The translations under genes and the position numbers were made by a program. DNA of 64,000 nt from Ceratodon purpureus (taxonomy: Eukaryota > Streptophyta > Bryopsida > Pseudoditrichales > Ditrichaceae), in contig CM026427.1 of assembly GCA_014871385.1 (NCBI GenBank), forward strand, positions 1,980,068 to 2,044,067, in the 5' to 3' direction. The notes under the pieces are model-generated. The model did no database searches and was not told the DNA's origin. It worked only from the letters and a program-made list of their open reading frames with translations. Of the stretch, positions 29,191 through 42,359 are shown in pieces. Position 1 is the stretch's first letter. Every line of letters starts with the position of its first letter.

Positions 29191-29570
29191 GGGGGAACAT
29201 CAGGTGCTGAAGAAACGGGGTTTGTTGGGGGGAACATCAGATTGCGAATTCCAGAGTTCGTAGATGTCTGATTAATGCTGGATGTCAACCCGAAGAAGTG
29301 GCGACAGAGTTGTGTTGCGATCATGGTAGGGGATGGAAGATGTTGGGGTTGGTACTGGAGCATCTCAAAGAATTTCGGATATCAGGTATGCTGTCAAGGT
29401 TGATAATTCGAAGAAGATAGCTAATCGGGAATACATTGTGGAATGGATTTGTGGAAGTGATACAAGCTGGGGACACTTAGTAGGAACAATCTGGCGCAGG
29501 GAGCAGGGTAGTAGTAACTGGGAGCAAGATTCGAAGGGAATAGTTCTACAGGTACGAGGTCAGAGGGACA

Positions 29571-32500
29571 ATGGAGGGTGGGGGGGACGAAGAAATGATC
29601 AGCGATGGACAGGGCAGCACGGAGAGGCACAGAGTGGGAACAATTTCTGATACACAAATCGAGGGGTATGGTATTGGAATAACTGGTCCTGAGTATGAAC
29701 AGGGCAGAGAGCTTGGTAGCATTAGGGTGAACAAGGATTTCAGGCTTATTGCAGAGTTAGGATTTGAAAAGTGGTGGGACATAGTGTTGAATGGGCCAGT
29801 GGGTTTAGTACATGGGGCAAAGGTGAAAGGTGAGAATCTGTATCGGTGCACTCTCACTCAGGGCCGTGAGCCATGTGTATGTCTGTTTACGGAGCAGGAG
29901 TACAAAGACCTGGTAGTAGAAGCCCATTACAACTGCAGATATCACGTCTACCATGTTATCGAGGGGAAGGATAGAAGAAGATGGTACTGGTGTCTATACT
30001 GCAAGGAAGACTTCTCCGACAAGAATGCACTGTCCTATCACCGCCACAGAAATCAGTGCATAGAATGGAGGAGGATGAAGAATGGTAAGGGAGGGATTTT
30101 GAAGATGTATCCAACATTCAAACCTAGCGATACCAAGGCTGCTGAGACCATACTAGCTGAGTGCGGGCTCAAGTTCCCAGCTAAGTCAGGGTCCCAGCCT
30201 TGGGCTCCACGACAAGAGGGGGCGGCAAATCCAACTGGAGCACATGGAGATGGTTTAGGGTCAACTTCGAGGAGTAGAGGGGGTGAAAGGGGAACAGGGG
30301 TTACAGGTAGCAGAGGGGACAAGAGCCACACCAAAAGCCGCGGATCCGATGCACTACATGCACCTTCGATGCGTCCAAGAAGGATGAAGAATACTGTGGT
30401 AAGTTCTCCCGACCTTCCAAACTTTGCTCACAAATCCTCGGCGGACACTACAACCGATGTGGGAGGAGGTAGCGGGAATAAGAGGAGAAGGTCGAGGACA
30501 GGGTCGCAGAGTACAAGGGATGGTAGCGAAAGAGACGGGCTCGAGACAAGGAGAAAGAGTATGAGGCGGCTGCAGTCGGTACGTGAAACCAGGAGTAGGA
30601 AGAAGACAAGGGTGGATTCAGGTAGTGCGGGGATTTCAGGGAACGCTATCGACTTAGGGGAGTCAGAGAAAGAGTTTGATAGTCCTAGAGAAGCAGTGGC
30701 ACAGTGCATACTGAATGTTGCACATTCTGAAGGAACAGGGGACGACCATCAACATTTCCGTGTAAAACCTAGAAATCTGATCTATGATGAAGGTGAGGAA
30801 GACATGGAGGATAACGTTGTAGTGACAGAGGACCAAGGCGAGGTTCAAGAGGCCATGGCAGATAACGGTCTCCATTTACCCACCACCTCTTGCTCACCAG
30901 TATCGCACATATCAAGCAAGAGACGCGATGAGGTACTTCGAGAGGCTCAGCGTGAAGCAGACCTCCTTACTATCAATGATGTTAGGGATCTTCGTGATGC
31001 CCCAGAGTCTGTGCCTGTGCCGGGCCTATACTACCTACTCAGTGAAGGACCTATCAGTGTAGTGGAGAAGGACTTGTTGATGCAGCCTATCCAATGCATG
31101 GAGCACCTTACCAGCATGGAACGTAATGGGAAACTATCAGAGAAGATAATCTCAGCGCTAGGTCACTGGGTACAATGGCGCCTAGCAAGAGTGGTAAGTA
31201 AATCGCTAACTTCCTAACTAATGAAGCTACAGTAAGTTAATGTAGTGCACAACTATACTGAGTTGATGTAGTGTAGCACAATTTGTGATGGTTGACTTAT
31301 GTATTTGCACTGAGACCGTTCCCCGTGCTCTGAAGGATGACATGGCCACCTTTCCCGATGAAGAGCGAATGCAGTCTTTTGTACACTGTGCTACAAGCTG
31401 TTGGAACCCATATCGTGCGATGGAAGACAAGATGGGCAGAGACAACGAACTAAAGAAGCTTAAGTTGTATCTGGAGTACACTCAGCAGCTTCGGGAGTAC
31501 CAGGTATATGTAGATGGTGCATTACAAGAAGCACGAGACTCGCACATACAAAAAGCGTTGAAGGAATTGGAGACAGAGGAGGAAGCCTATGCAGTAGAGG
31601 AGAGGCTTTGGTCGTGGTCGCCTATCTATCAGGCCCTTATCAGGGACCTCCCAAGTACCGGACCACAACGACCTTGGAAGCATACTGAGGAAGAGCTACA
31701 GGAGATCATGCGGGTTTTAGGGGAGGAGGTAGGGACTAACAGGTCTAGTCTTGAGTCCGAATGCCCACATGTAGTGCGTGCGTTAAAACTATACACTAGA
31801 ATGATAGAGGGACGCGGTGTACCACTAGCACACCCAGTGAAGGGTGTAACCAGGCCAAAGCTCCTGGAGATTGCTGAAAATGTAGTGGAGTCACGGCGAT
31901 TGTCCATATGTGCCCAAGACGTGGTTGACATTGGATTTGCTTATTTTCCATGCACATTCGGGAAAACTACAGAACCAAGGTCTATGTCATGCTCCGACAT
32001 GGTTGCATTGATGGGTTTCGAAGGGTGGAGCCAGGATCCTGTGCTGGAGAAGGTCGAACTTTTTCTTCGAAAGATAGCTCGTCGTGCCCTTGTAGATCTG
32101 TATCGGATTGACGAGCATCGATCCCATGTGGCTGCAATGTGGTACACCCCTCCACCAGAGGATGTCTGTGCACTACGACTGCAGTGTGAGGAGGTGAGCT
32201 ACATTCGAATTTGGCGTTTTTTTTTTGGACGTGCTCTTGCATTGAGTCTTGTAAGTGCTTTAAATGCCTAGAATGCACATCTACCTTAGTATGAGAGAGC
32301 TGTAGTGCAGCCCAGTTTAGGGTGAATGTGAGGCTTACTTGAATATTGTATTGGGTGGGAGGTTTCAGGTGTTTTCTAGGGTGTTTATCTTGCGAGAAAA
32401 CGTCGACTTGGGTTGGTCTATGCTCGGGTTGGAGAATCAAGGGCCACCGCCGGAGAATCTAAGACCATGTGTAGAGAAGGTCGTCGACGTACTTACGGAG

Positions 32501-34233
32501 TTGCACTGCAAGGAACAAGACATAACATTCAAGCTTCTTGGATATTCTGATGGAGGAGCTTCGGAGCCAAGGTCGATGAGCAGTCCTGTAAACTTGGATC
32601 ATCTGGAGATTCCTCAGATGTCCCAGATTGTGGGCTCTCAGTTTACACAACAGTTAGATTGGTCTCAAATTGAGATCTCTCCAGATGTTGGTACAGAGGA
32701 CAGGGAGAGACGTCTCCTTTGCGAGCACATAAAGATGCCAAGGCCGGTGGTTATGGAGGATGGTTGTACACAATGGCACCGCAAGACTCCGTATCACCTT
32801 CAAGTTATGCTTGGTCAAGGCTCAGGTACATGTCATACACCCATGCGGGTACTGGACTTTGATCATGGAGACGAGGGTTCATTTGGAGACGTTGCCTCTG
32901 CAATGGTTGAAGGAGACATTCAAGGGGCAGCATTGGCAAGCCAAAATGTTCTCAGAAGAGAGGAGGAACCTGCGAACAAGGAGGCTGCAAGTGCTGCTGA
33001 TGTAGTGCATGGACCTGCTACCGAAGAGGTCCACACACCTAGTAGGTAGTGTAGCCCTACAATTCCTATGTCTGTTACTTCATGAGGAGTAGCATAGTGT
33101 TTACTGCTTCAATTGTCGTTTGGTCCAAAGAAGTAGTGCTAAGGAAATCTGTAGTGCGGTATAGGTCAAGTAGCTACGTGCTCCCTGTGGCATTTTTCTG
33201 GATCTGAACATGCGCATTGTATAAATAAAGGGTTTTTATTATTGCAGCTTACTCAATCTCCCAATGGACCAAATCTCTCTAGAAGATGGCCGTGTGAGAG
33301 GACGATACTTTGACTTCTGTTTTGGCGATGAGAAGATCAGGCTGACCGAGGATGGAGACATGGAGATACTGGATTTATCTGGGATGGGATTGAGTCCTCC
33401 ATTGATGGATTGGTTTGCTAAGTGGGTTGAGGGTGATACACCTCCTGGCGTACTTATCTGCAAGACCGATTTTGCAGTGTCACTAAGAATCCTTACAAAT
33501 CGATCTGTCTCACAACACGCACTACGTGGATTTTATGAGGACAACCCTTACATTGCTAATTTTCAGGACAAGATACTGTTCATACCAGTATTTGATTGCA
33601 GGCACTGGAGTTTGGCGGTGATATCAGACGAGGGCTTCTACAAGTTTGATTCAGGTTATCACACAAATCCAAACTTTCATGGGCCACAATGTCTCCACGT
33701 GGCAATGGCAAAGTTGTGGTGCATGGCCAATGGACATGGACCGGGTACTCCTCAGTGGAAGCGGGCGTCCTCTATTCAGTCATGGGTCCATGTCAAATGT
33801 CCACAGCAACCAGACGATTGGACATGTGGATTCTATGTAGGGTGCTATATTGTGATGTTGAGTTCGTACTTGAAGCAAACCACCGCCAACGAGAGGGATT
33901 GGGAGGGTGATGTAAGTAACCTGCTCTATGGACTACTTGAATGATTGTAGTGTTGTAGTGAATGTAGTCATGTAGTGTATATCGAGTATTGTGCTGTGCT
34001 GAGTGTAGTGCTTTGGATATTTGTCAGTTTACGAAGAGCACAACTCTGGATTAGGGTCTCTTCCTTTGATATACAACGTAATATTAATGTTTCGATTATG
34101 TTTGCAGATGTCGGACTGTTTCGAGCACAACGAGATTTTTGTACTACGGAAGGGATTGAAGGAAGCTATAGTCTTTGCATTGAGTAGCGGAAAGGCAGGT
34201 CGACGCAGATGTAGTGTATCTGTTGGATTTTAG
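29571..34233 (+). CDS. U1: transposon zinc-finger/Ulp1-like C48 protease protein
   Basis: Exons 29571-31193, 31315-32193, 32369-33045, 33248-33911 and 34108-34233; GT-AG with agreeing phases, 1322 aa. Near residue 141 a C2HC zinc finger reads C-x2-C-x12-H-x5-C (YWCLYCKEDFSDKNALSYHR). It follows a conserved block, CLFTEQEYKDLVVEAHYNC. A basic, Ser/Arg-rich linker follows. The middle exons carry CAQDVVDIG and MGFEGW blocks shared with U2 and of unknown fold. The C-terminus is Ulp1/SUMO-protease-like: HWSL (about residue 1178), FDSG for the catalytic Asp, and CPQQPDDWTCG with oxyanion Gln and catalytic Cys (about 1253). It could remove SUMO or cut a transposon protein; the substrate is unknown. 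ATG 29571 is the first in the exon; an upstream spliced exon is possible. The start of exon 2 is the least certain junction. Confidence 0.8.
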
Positions 34234-37196
34234 GAGGTTGTTGATGAAGTGTACAATCATCATAGGAGTGATAATTTATGTAGTATATAGATGCAAGAAA
34301 TTTTGAAATGCCGCCATTTTCAAGGGTCAGATGTAAATTTCGAGGGGTAAATTTTTGTGTAACTTTTTAACTGTACATTTTGATTGTGGCTTTTAAATTA
34401 TTTAGTTATTTTTCCGCAACCAGTATATTGAGTGAGAACATTCAAATTTCACAAATTAAAAAAAGTGAAATAATTAAACAAACTATACGGATACTGACGT
34501 AACAGATTTTGAAGCAAACAAACAACCACTATGGAAAACAAATAAGAAATGGGAAAAAGGTGTTAAGGAAATACATGAGGATATAAAAGGGAAGGATGTG
34601 TATTGCAGAAGGAAGTCAATTATAAAAGGATTAAACGACAGTGGATTTTGAATGGATGAATATCGAGTAAGAGGAAGTAATAAGTGAATGATTTTAGATC
34701 TACAGAATTACAATATTAAGATTTTTTTATTAAAAAAAATGGAATTAAAAAATAAACATTGAAATGAGAAATATATCAAACGTATTAGAAGAAGAAGAAA
34801 GAAATACAAGAAAATAGTTTCTAAACCACTGTGGAGTAAAATTAAAAATAAAATAAAATGTGTAAAACAATGAATATCATGAACGATAATAATAGAAGAA
34901 GGAAAATAAATGAATGAAATAAAATTATTATTTAAAAATAAAAGGCTTGTAGATAGTAGATTAAAATTGAAACAGAGAAAATAAAATATAATGTTCAGAT
35001 GTGAAATTTTAGTGAATACATTTAAAATAGAAAGACTCTATGTTAATGCAATAAAAAAATACAATATACATGAATAAAGAAAACTTATTAAACTGGAGAA
35101 ACATACATGCTCAAAAACAAATAAAACAAATGAAGAAAGCTAGGCATGATAGAAATTGATCGAAAGAAACTAAGGTAAACTAAAAGAAGAGAATTAGATA
35201 ATAGAAAAAATAAACACAATATTTAAAAATAAAAATAAAAATAATTGGTCGGTCACAATTTAAAGATTAAAACAAAGTATATATATTATTTAAAGATAAA
35301 ATGTTTAATGCCATAACGAATAAGGTTTAGGGATTAAAGAGAATAATATATTACGAGAAGTAAATAAAAACCCAAAAATTCAAAATATGAGGATGATAAC
35401 ATCTTAAATAAATAATAAAAACATCAAATACGTACACCGTATATAGATAAGTGGAACGTAATTAAGAAGATTCAAGGATGGATGCACAAGGTGAGAATAT
35501 CACCGAATGGAAAAAAGTAATAAGTAAGTAAGCTGAGATTGGAACGTAAGGAATAACGAAACAAGGATGAATAAAAATAAAAAATGTAGATGTAGTGAGA
35601 TTTGGAAAATAAAATAAAAAAATTTGAAATATGAAATTAAACGATTTAAATTAAGAGATAAAGGAAAAAAGGTCAATGTGCAAAGTGAAAATCGCAAAAA
35701 AATTGAAGAAAAAACAAAAAAAAAAAAAAAAAAAACATTGGCAATAGAGATAATCATAAAAAACATCAAATGGTAAAATATAAAATTATATGATTTAGAC
35801 ATATAAATAATTGCAATAATAATATAAATTTCCGAGATGCATATCATGGAAAATACAAAGACATATATAGAAAATTGATTAATTAAATAGATTATATATG
35901 TAAATCAAGCAATATTATGAAATATAAGATAAGGTTTTGGCTTTCACAAAAAACAAAAGGCTGAATAAACAAAGTGAATATATTTAAAATAAAAAAAAAT
36001 AGAAGAGATGCAAATTAATAGAGGAGAAGACAAGGAAACATAATTAAAATTACGTGGTCGAACAAGACAAGATTCATTGAAGGATTAGCATATGCCTTAT
36101 AAATTTACAATAACTAAAAATAAAGTATTAGGATAGTGCGTTATTTCTCCTAGGTAAGGGGGAAACTTTAAATGACGCGAAGAAATGGGTACAAGGATTA
36201 GGAAATGTATTGCTCACAACAGGTCTTATTTGTATTAAGAAAAATAAATTATAACATGGTTAAAAACATGAATTACTTAAATAATCTTTCAATTAGTAAG
36301 TATCTTAATACGTTTATACAATATTTAATTTTTGAGTTCTCTAATTTTTTAAAGAGCCATCCACTTCAAAGTTACACCATGCTGGATAAATAATTTCTAG
36401 CATGGTAATGCTTAGGGTGATCGTTCAGTTTTAGAGCCGCGGCCACCGCCTGTCTCGGCTGGAGTCCACTTCATATGGTCCGCAGGCACACGTGTGCTGC
36501 TCCTCCCGTGTTCTGTAGCAAGGCCTTCTTAGCTATAAAGGACGTGGTCTCCTCATTGTAGACATGAGTCGAAACTTTTGCAAGGAGGATGTGGGTCGAC
36601 TTCATTTTGTAGGGACGATGGCATGTTGGGGGAGGTGTTGGAACCTGCGGAATCTTGGTGCGATCCTACAATCATGGGTGTAATTTCTGGCGTTTCATCG
36701 ATTGGGAAGGGTGAGAGGCACGGCGATGGTTGTGGCAGAGTTCTTGGTAGAGAGTAAGACGACGAGATGGAATCAGGTGAGTCCTACAAGTTCAGAGAGC
36801 AGGGGTTAGGGATGAGTGTGCATCTGTATCTTGTTTTGAGTATAGCTTGTTTTTTTGCAGGTGGGTTGTTCTGGTGAGGCATTTTCAGTGTCCGTTTTGG
36901 GAAGAAACAGAGTATAAGTGTAGAGATAAGTGTTGGGTATTGAGATTTGTAGCCATAACTTGCATATGAAGTCCTTCTGCTATTGGATTAGGGTCAGGGA
37001 TGAATGCTGAGGATTCTCATACAGATAGTGAGGTGGAGACCGGAATACAGTTGCAGAAACACGTGATAGAATTCTATGAGTCGTAGTGATGTCCTCATAC
37101 TCTATCAGGTTTTTTCAATTTCGTTTTTCTATAGAACAACACTCTACTGATTCCGGGGTTTTTTGTTTGTTGTTTTCTTTTTTTCGGGTTTTATAG
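34234..37196. other. AT-rich spacer between U1 and U2, with U2 leader
   Basis: About 34,300-36,400 is extremely AT-rich with a marked excess of A over T on the + strand, unlike the flanking coding DNA. It has only short low-complexity frames. About 36,430-37,196 is less AT-rich and looks like the promoter and 5' part of U2, including a short frame from ATG 37,001 that may be its first exon. No terminal inverted repeat of an inner element was found here. Confidence 0.5.
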
Positions 37197-40100
37197 ATAA
37201 CAGCCGCAGAGTTACGAGGGCAAGGTCTCAACAGGTCGTTGTAGGAGAAACTAGTATTGAGGAAGCTATTGAACCGTTGTTGGGGCTGCGAAACAGTGTA
37301 GAAGAAGACGACGATGCATCTACAGATACAGACCTTGTCTTCAAAAAACATGTGCCGGGACGTCCCAAACAGGGTGTGAGCTGTAGCGGAGCTACAGCTG
37401 ACAGTAGACCACATTTGCCCCCAGCCATGAGTACAGGCTCCATATCTTTTCTAGGTGTGGGTGTGACAGGTCCTAGAATTCAATTCCCTGAAGATGATAA
37501 GTTGATTGTGAACGAGGATAAGCGGATTATAGACGGGCTTGGAGTTGCAACGTGGAAGACGCTATTGCTAAATGGAGTGCAAGGTTTGCAAGAGGTACGT
37601 CATAGTCAGTAGAATATCATGAGGCACTTCGTTGTATTCTGCACTTGTGATTGTACCAGAAGTTGTTGTTACGGTCTCTGAAGGCCTTTGCTTTACGTTG
37701 CAGGGGTATAAGGTTGGAGGTGAGAGGGTCTATAGAGCAGAGTTAAAGCAAGGTAGAGTGCCATGCGCATGTCTATATACTGAGCAGGAATACAAGGATC
37801 TCGTAGTTGAGGCGCACTACACCTGCCGTTATCACTACTACGAGAACCCTGGGCAGGAGAAGCGCTATTTCTATTGGTGCAACTACTGTCATGAAGACTT
37901 TAGCGACAAGAATGCACTTTCGTATCATCGTTATAAGGACCAGTGTGATAAGTGGAGAGAAGTTGGGTCTGGAGTGTTGAAAATGTATCCAACATTTACT
38001 CAGAGTGAACAGCACGTGCTCAAAGGTATCCTACAGGAAAGAGGATTGAAGTTCCCAGAGGAAGAGGGACACCGCCCCTGGAACCCGAGGGTACAGGTAC
38101 CTCGTGTAGTGCAGCCAAAGTCCAAAAAGACTAGGGAGTCTCTCAAGGAAACCAGTCGAGGGACAAGTAAGGATGTAGTCTTGCCCAACGAGAAGGTACC
38201 GAAAGAGGGACTTCGCACTACGCAACAGCCACATGTGACAAAGCTTTACCAGAAGAAAGAATGCGCACAAAAGGAGATGGTTGAGAGGGAGAGGACATCG
38301 GTAATGCATGACAGGTTCACGAAGGATAGCCATACTGTAGTGCAGACCCTCGGAGAATACTCTGATACAGTGGATACGGTTTTCCGGGTGAAGTACTCCA
38401 AACGAGATCGCGAACGGTCGCTAGTTGCTCCTGCACATTCCAGAGGACATCCAAAAGGTCCTGTGAAGAAGAAGAGTAATTCGCTAGCAGGCACACGTAA
38501 GAGGAAGAAGGACGTAGTAGCTGAGGAGGAGGTGCTCTCACGGATGCAAGACAAATCGAACACAACTAATCTGCCTTCAGCAGATCATGAGGATACATCC
38601 CGGTTTCATACCTCCCCACGTGTTGGGTCGCAGATGGGAGCCGTCCACTCTAATGTAGTGCATGAAGATGCGCCCATATCGTCTTATACGTTTTCTGTTG
38701 ACTGTACGCGAGAAGAAGTACTGGAAAAGGCCCAGCGGTATGCAGCCTCACTAACAGTGGAGAACACGTACCCTAATATTGGCCGTCCTCCTCAGGTACA
38801 GAGTAGTCCCGGACTGTATCACCTGATCCAGGATTCACCGGCTAGCACTATCATCGATCGCAGACTCCTACACAACCATGAAGAATGCATGGCGGAGCTT
38901 CGAATTTTAGAATCACGAGATGAACTTGGAGAACGCATACATGCTTCTATAGGACCGTGGGTACAATGGAAAGAATCACAGGTACGCGCGTGTAGGACCC
39001 CAGTTGCTGTGGTTTTGTTTAGCTTTATTCATAACATACTCGTGTAGTGCAGGCGGAAATGCCTGATTTGCGACGCTCTCTGTATTGCAGGTTTTGGGGG
39101 ATCGTGACGCACTACATAAAGAACAAGTGAATTTCGTCATGATGTCTGTGAAGCCATGGAATCCCTATATTGAGTTGGTAAATCACGACGGGAGAACCAA
39201 CGAACTTACCAAGCTGGAGCACTATCTGAAGTACCTGAAGGACAAGGCTTTGTACGTCTCCAAACGACTCAATGCAGATATTGCACTACAGGATTTGCGG
39301 AAGTCTCATATTCTAGGCCAACTCCGATTATACGACTGCGAGCAAGAAATGCGTTTGGAAGACAGGGATTGGGGATGGTCCCCCATGTTCCGAATTTTAT
39401 GCAAGGAAGGATCTCCAGTAATGCCTCCACGTCCTTGGTCTCACACACAGGAAGAGTTAGACTGTATACTCAGTGCACTACAGTCGGATGTGAAGCTCGA
39501 GCCAATGACGCTGGAACTGGAGTGTCCCCATATTGTTCGTGCCCTCAAGTTATATGGTCGCATCTCACTTGGACGACGCTCGCCGATTTCACATCCAGTT
39601 ACAGGCATGACAAGAAAAAACATACTTGCTATAGCAAAGGACGAGGTAGAATCAAAATGCCTTTCCGCATGTGCCCAAGATGTTGTTGACATTGGCTGGG
39701 CATATTTCCCATGCATTTTTGGAGGAATTTGCGCTCCACCTCGTCGATGCTGGGGTGACATGCTGGGACTAATGGGCTTCGAAGGATGGAACCAGGACGA
39801 CGTACTGCATGTGATAGAGCAGTTTCTCAACCGTGTTGCACGCCGAGCAATAGTGGACCTACACAGAACGGGAAGAAATTCTGCCGAGCTTGCGGCCATG
39901 TGGTGGGTTCGTGGACCACCTGATCCTACAACTTTGCGCCTTCATTGCGACGAGGTAAAAACACTCAGTAAGGTCATTATTTCAACATTTGCATAGCAAT
40001 CATTAACGCTGTAATTCTCCATCGTATATGTAAATAGCCACTAAATGTGATTGCTCTTGCAATACAGGTGATGTCAAGGTCGTTATGTATACGCGAGGAT

Positions 40101-41969
40101 GTGGACATCGGGTGGTCAATGTTGGGGTTGGACAATCAAGGACCAGTCCCTGAGGATTTGAGAGAGTCCGTAAATGGCGTTGTACGAAAGTTTATGGAGC
40201 TTCGTGAGAAGGAGCTCCAACGGACTTTCAGAGAGCTGGGTTACCCTGGACATAACGAAACAATTACCGCTCAAACCATCCTTACAGCCAATGTCATGCC
40301 GCTGGAAGTTGTGGACCCAAGTGGAAAGACTGTAGTTCAACAACATTCTACGTCCTTAGAAATGGTTACAACGGTAGCCGCAAGTACACTTTCCACCATA
40401 CCTAATACAACGCATCTAGATGAGGACCGGGCCTTGAGGGAGAGAGAACTTCTTTCCTTACACATAAGGAATCCATCACCGCCAATCATGCGGGCGGGAT
40501 CAAGTTGGTTTAGGAAGACTCCAACACATGTTGATTTTAGGTTAGGTCCGTCTCGTGTGCGTTCAATGCTCTCCCCTATTCGTTCATTGAAATTGGTTTC
40601 ATCCGATGAGGCCTGTGAGGAGCAGACATCAATAACTTCCCAGGAGGAGACCCCACCTGGGAGCACAGCAGTAGCACTGTTCATGTCCCCCATGGATTCA
40701 CCTACTGTAAACAGTAGGTAGTATATGTCACTGCTCTATACATGTTCACTTAAAGATCCAAGTAATATTCCTCTGGCTGTAGAGCCCCGTAGTTGTACAC
40801 TTTTTCTTTAAAATCCATTTATTACTCTGCACTACATATTATTATTTTACACTACATGTTGTTGGTACACTTAGATACGCTGTTCGTTCTGTATTGCAGT
40901 GCCTACCATCTTATGATGGAACGTATAAGACTGGCGCATGGCGACACCACAAGGGGACATCTGGAGTTCCTTTTTGATTCGGGCAGTACGATTTTACGCC
41001 CTATTCCGGACATGAAAGCCCTAGATTCCCAAGAGGGACTGCTCACTACACCTCTCATGGATTTCTTTTGTATTTGGTTTCAGTCATACCTTCCTAACGA
41101 GGTTTTATTGTGCAATTCTCTAATAGCAACTAGCCTTTGTACGCTCATCAAAGAAGATGACTCAATTGACGCACTACAAAGGTTTTATAGTAAGAAATCA
41201 GGATTTAGACGGATGAAGGGTACGACAGTCATAGTTCCCATTGTCGACAGTACTCACTGGAGCTTAGCAATATTGTCGACCTCTGGATTCTTCAAGTTCG
41301 ACTCAGGTGCCATAGATTCCAACACCTTCCATGGAGGTCGTAAACTACATGACTGTTTAGGCAAGTTATGGTGTATGGCAATAGGTGAGTCGGAAGGATC
41401 GCCCAGATGGAATACTTGTACCGATGCAAAAGCCTGGACTCACGTTCGTTGCCCCAAACAAAGCGATGGATGGTCGTGTGGATACTACGTCATGTGCTTT
41501 GTTATCACATACATGGCGTTTCTGGGAAAGGAAAACGACATCGACTGGACAGCAGAGGTTTGGGCATCAATCCCTTTTGGATTTTATATTCAATTGTAGC
41601 ACTGTTAGAGTATGTGGCTACCGCATTCTTGGGTATCTCCGTGTGACATAAAGGTATCTTATGTGGCACACCGTGTACTTATACTTACATCATGGCATTA
41701 TGTTGATGCAGATGTCCGATGTATTTGACATTCGGGATGTGTTGGACATGAAACAGAAGTTAAAGAACGCAGTTAGGAAGGCGATGGTCTCAGGTGCTGT
41801 GGACGGAATGTCGTGCCGGATTACTGCCGAGGTCAACAGAGGAGCATCAATGGATTCAAGCAGAGAACATCTCGTAGTCAAGGAAGTAGGTCTTGTACGT
41901 CAAAAGTCCAACCATAGAGCCGCTAGAAAAGGACATATTACAGAAAGCGTCTTTCCAATAGATGACTAA
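37197..41969 (+). CDS. U2: second zinc-finger/Ulp1-like C48 protease protein
   Basis: Diverged paralogue of U1. Exons 37197-37594, 37704-38981, 39091-39954, 40068-40717, 40900-41557 and 41712-41969. Phases agree throughout, about 1368 aa from the first exon given. The true first exon is not settled (37197 is a splice acceptor). The same architecture is seen: CLYTEQEYKDLVVEAHYTC, a C2HC finger (YWCNYCHEDFSDKNALSYHR), a basic linker, CAQDVVDIGWAYFPC and MGFEGW blocks, then Ulp1 residues HWSL, FDSG and CPKQSDGWSCG. U2 has one intron (37595-37703) that U1 lacks, and a longer C-terminal tail rich in basic residues. Intron positions later in the gene match those of U1, including the phase-2 junction before the protease exon. 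Its 3' end lies 390 bp from the convergent T1 gene. Confidence 0.8.
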
Positions 41970-42359
41970 GTACGGATAAATATATCTATAGCTTAAATAT
42001 GTAGTTCCTATGTGGACTGCGACAGAATTCAAATTCATCGTGATCGTGCGCCAGCGTTACCCATCGCCTAATTAAAAAGCACCACTACATGTCATGGTTT
42101 CTTCGCCAAATACACTTATATATGCACTACACGTAATACATTACGATCACAATCTTATTTCTAGTACATGGATTACATAACTAATCTATTGAAATTAAAC
42201 ATGTGACCGTCTGAGCATGGAAGACCAGAATAGTGCTTCACTCGACTCTATGTCTCGGTCATAGTGAAGTCCATGTAGTTTTATATAGTATAATATATCA
42301 TTCGCACTACATTGTATTGCACTACATGAGTCTAGCTTAGAGTCATTGAGGTCTACTTT

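Noticed and set aside
35500..35847. A 115-codon - strand frame rich in Phe, Ile and Leu
   Set aside because: Lies in A-rich low-complexity DNA; the composition alone gives a hydrophobic string.
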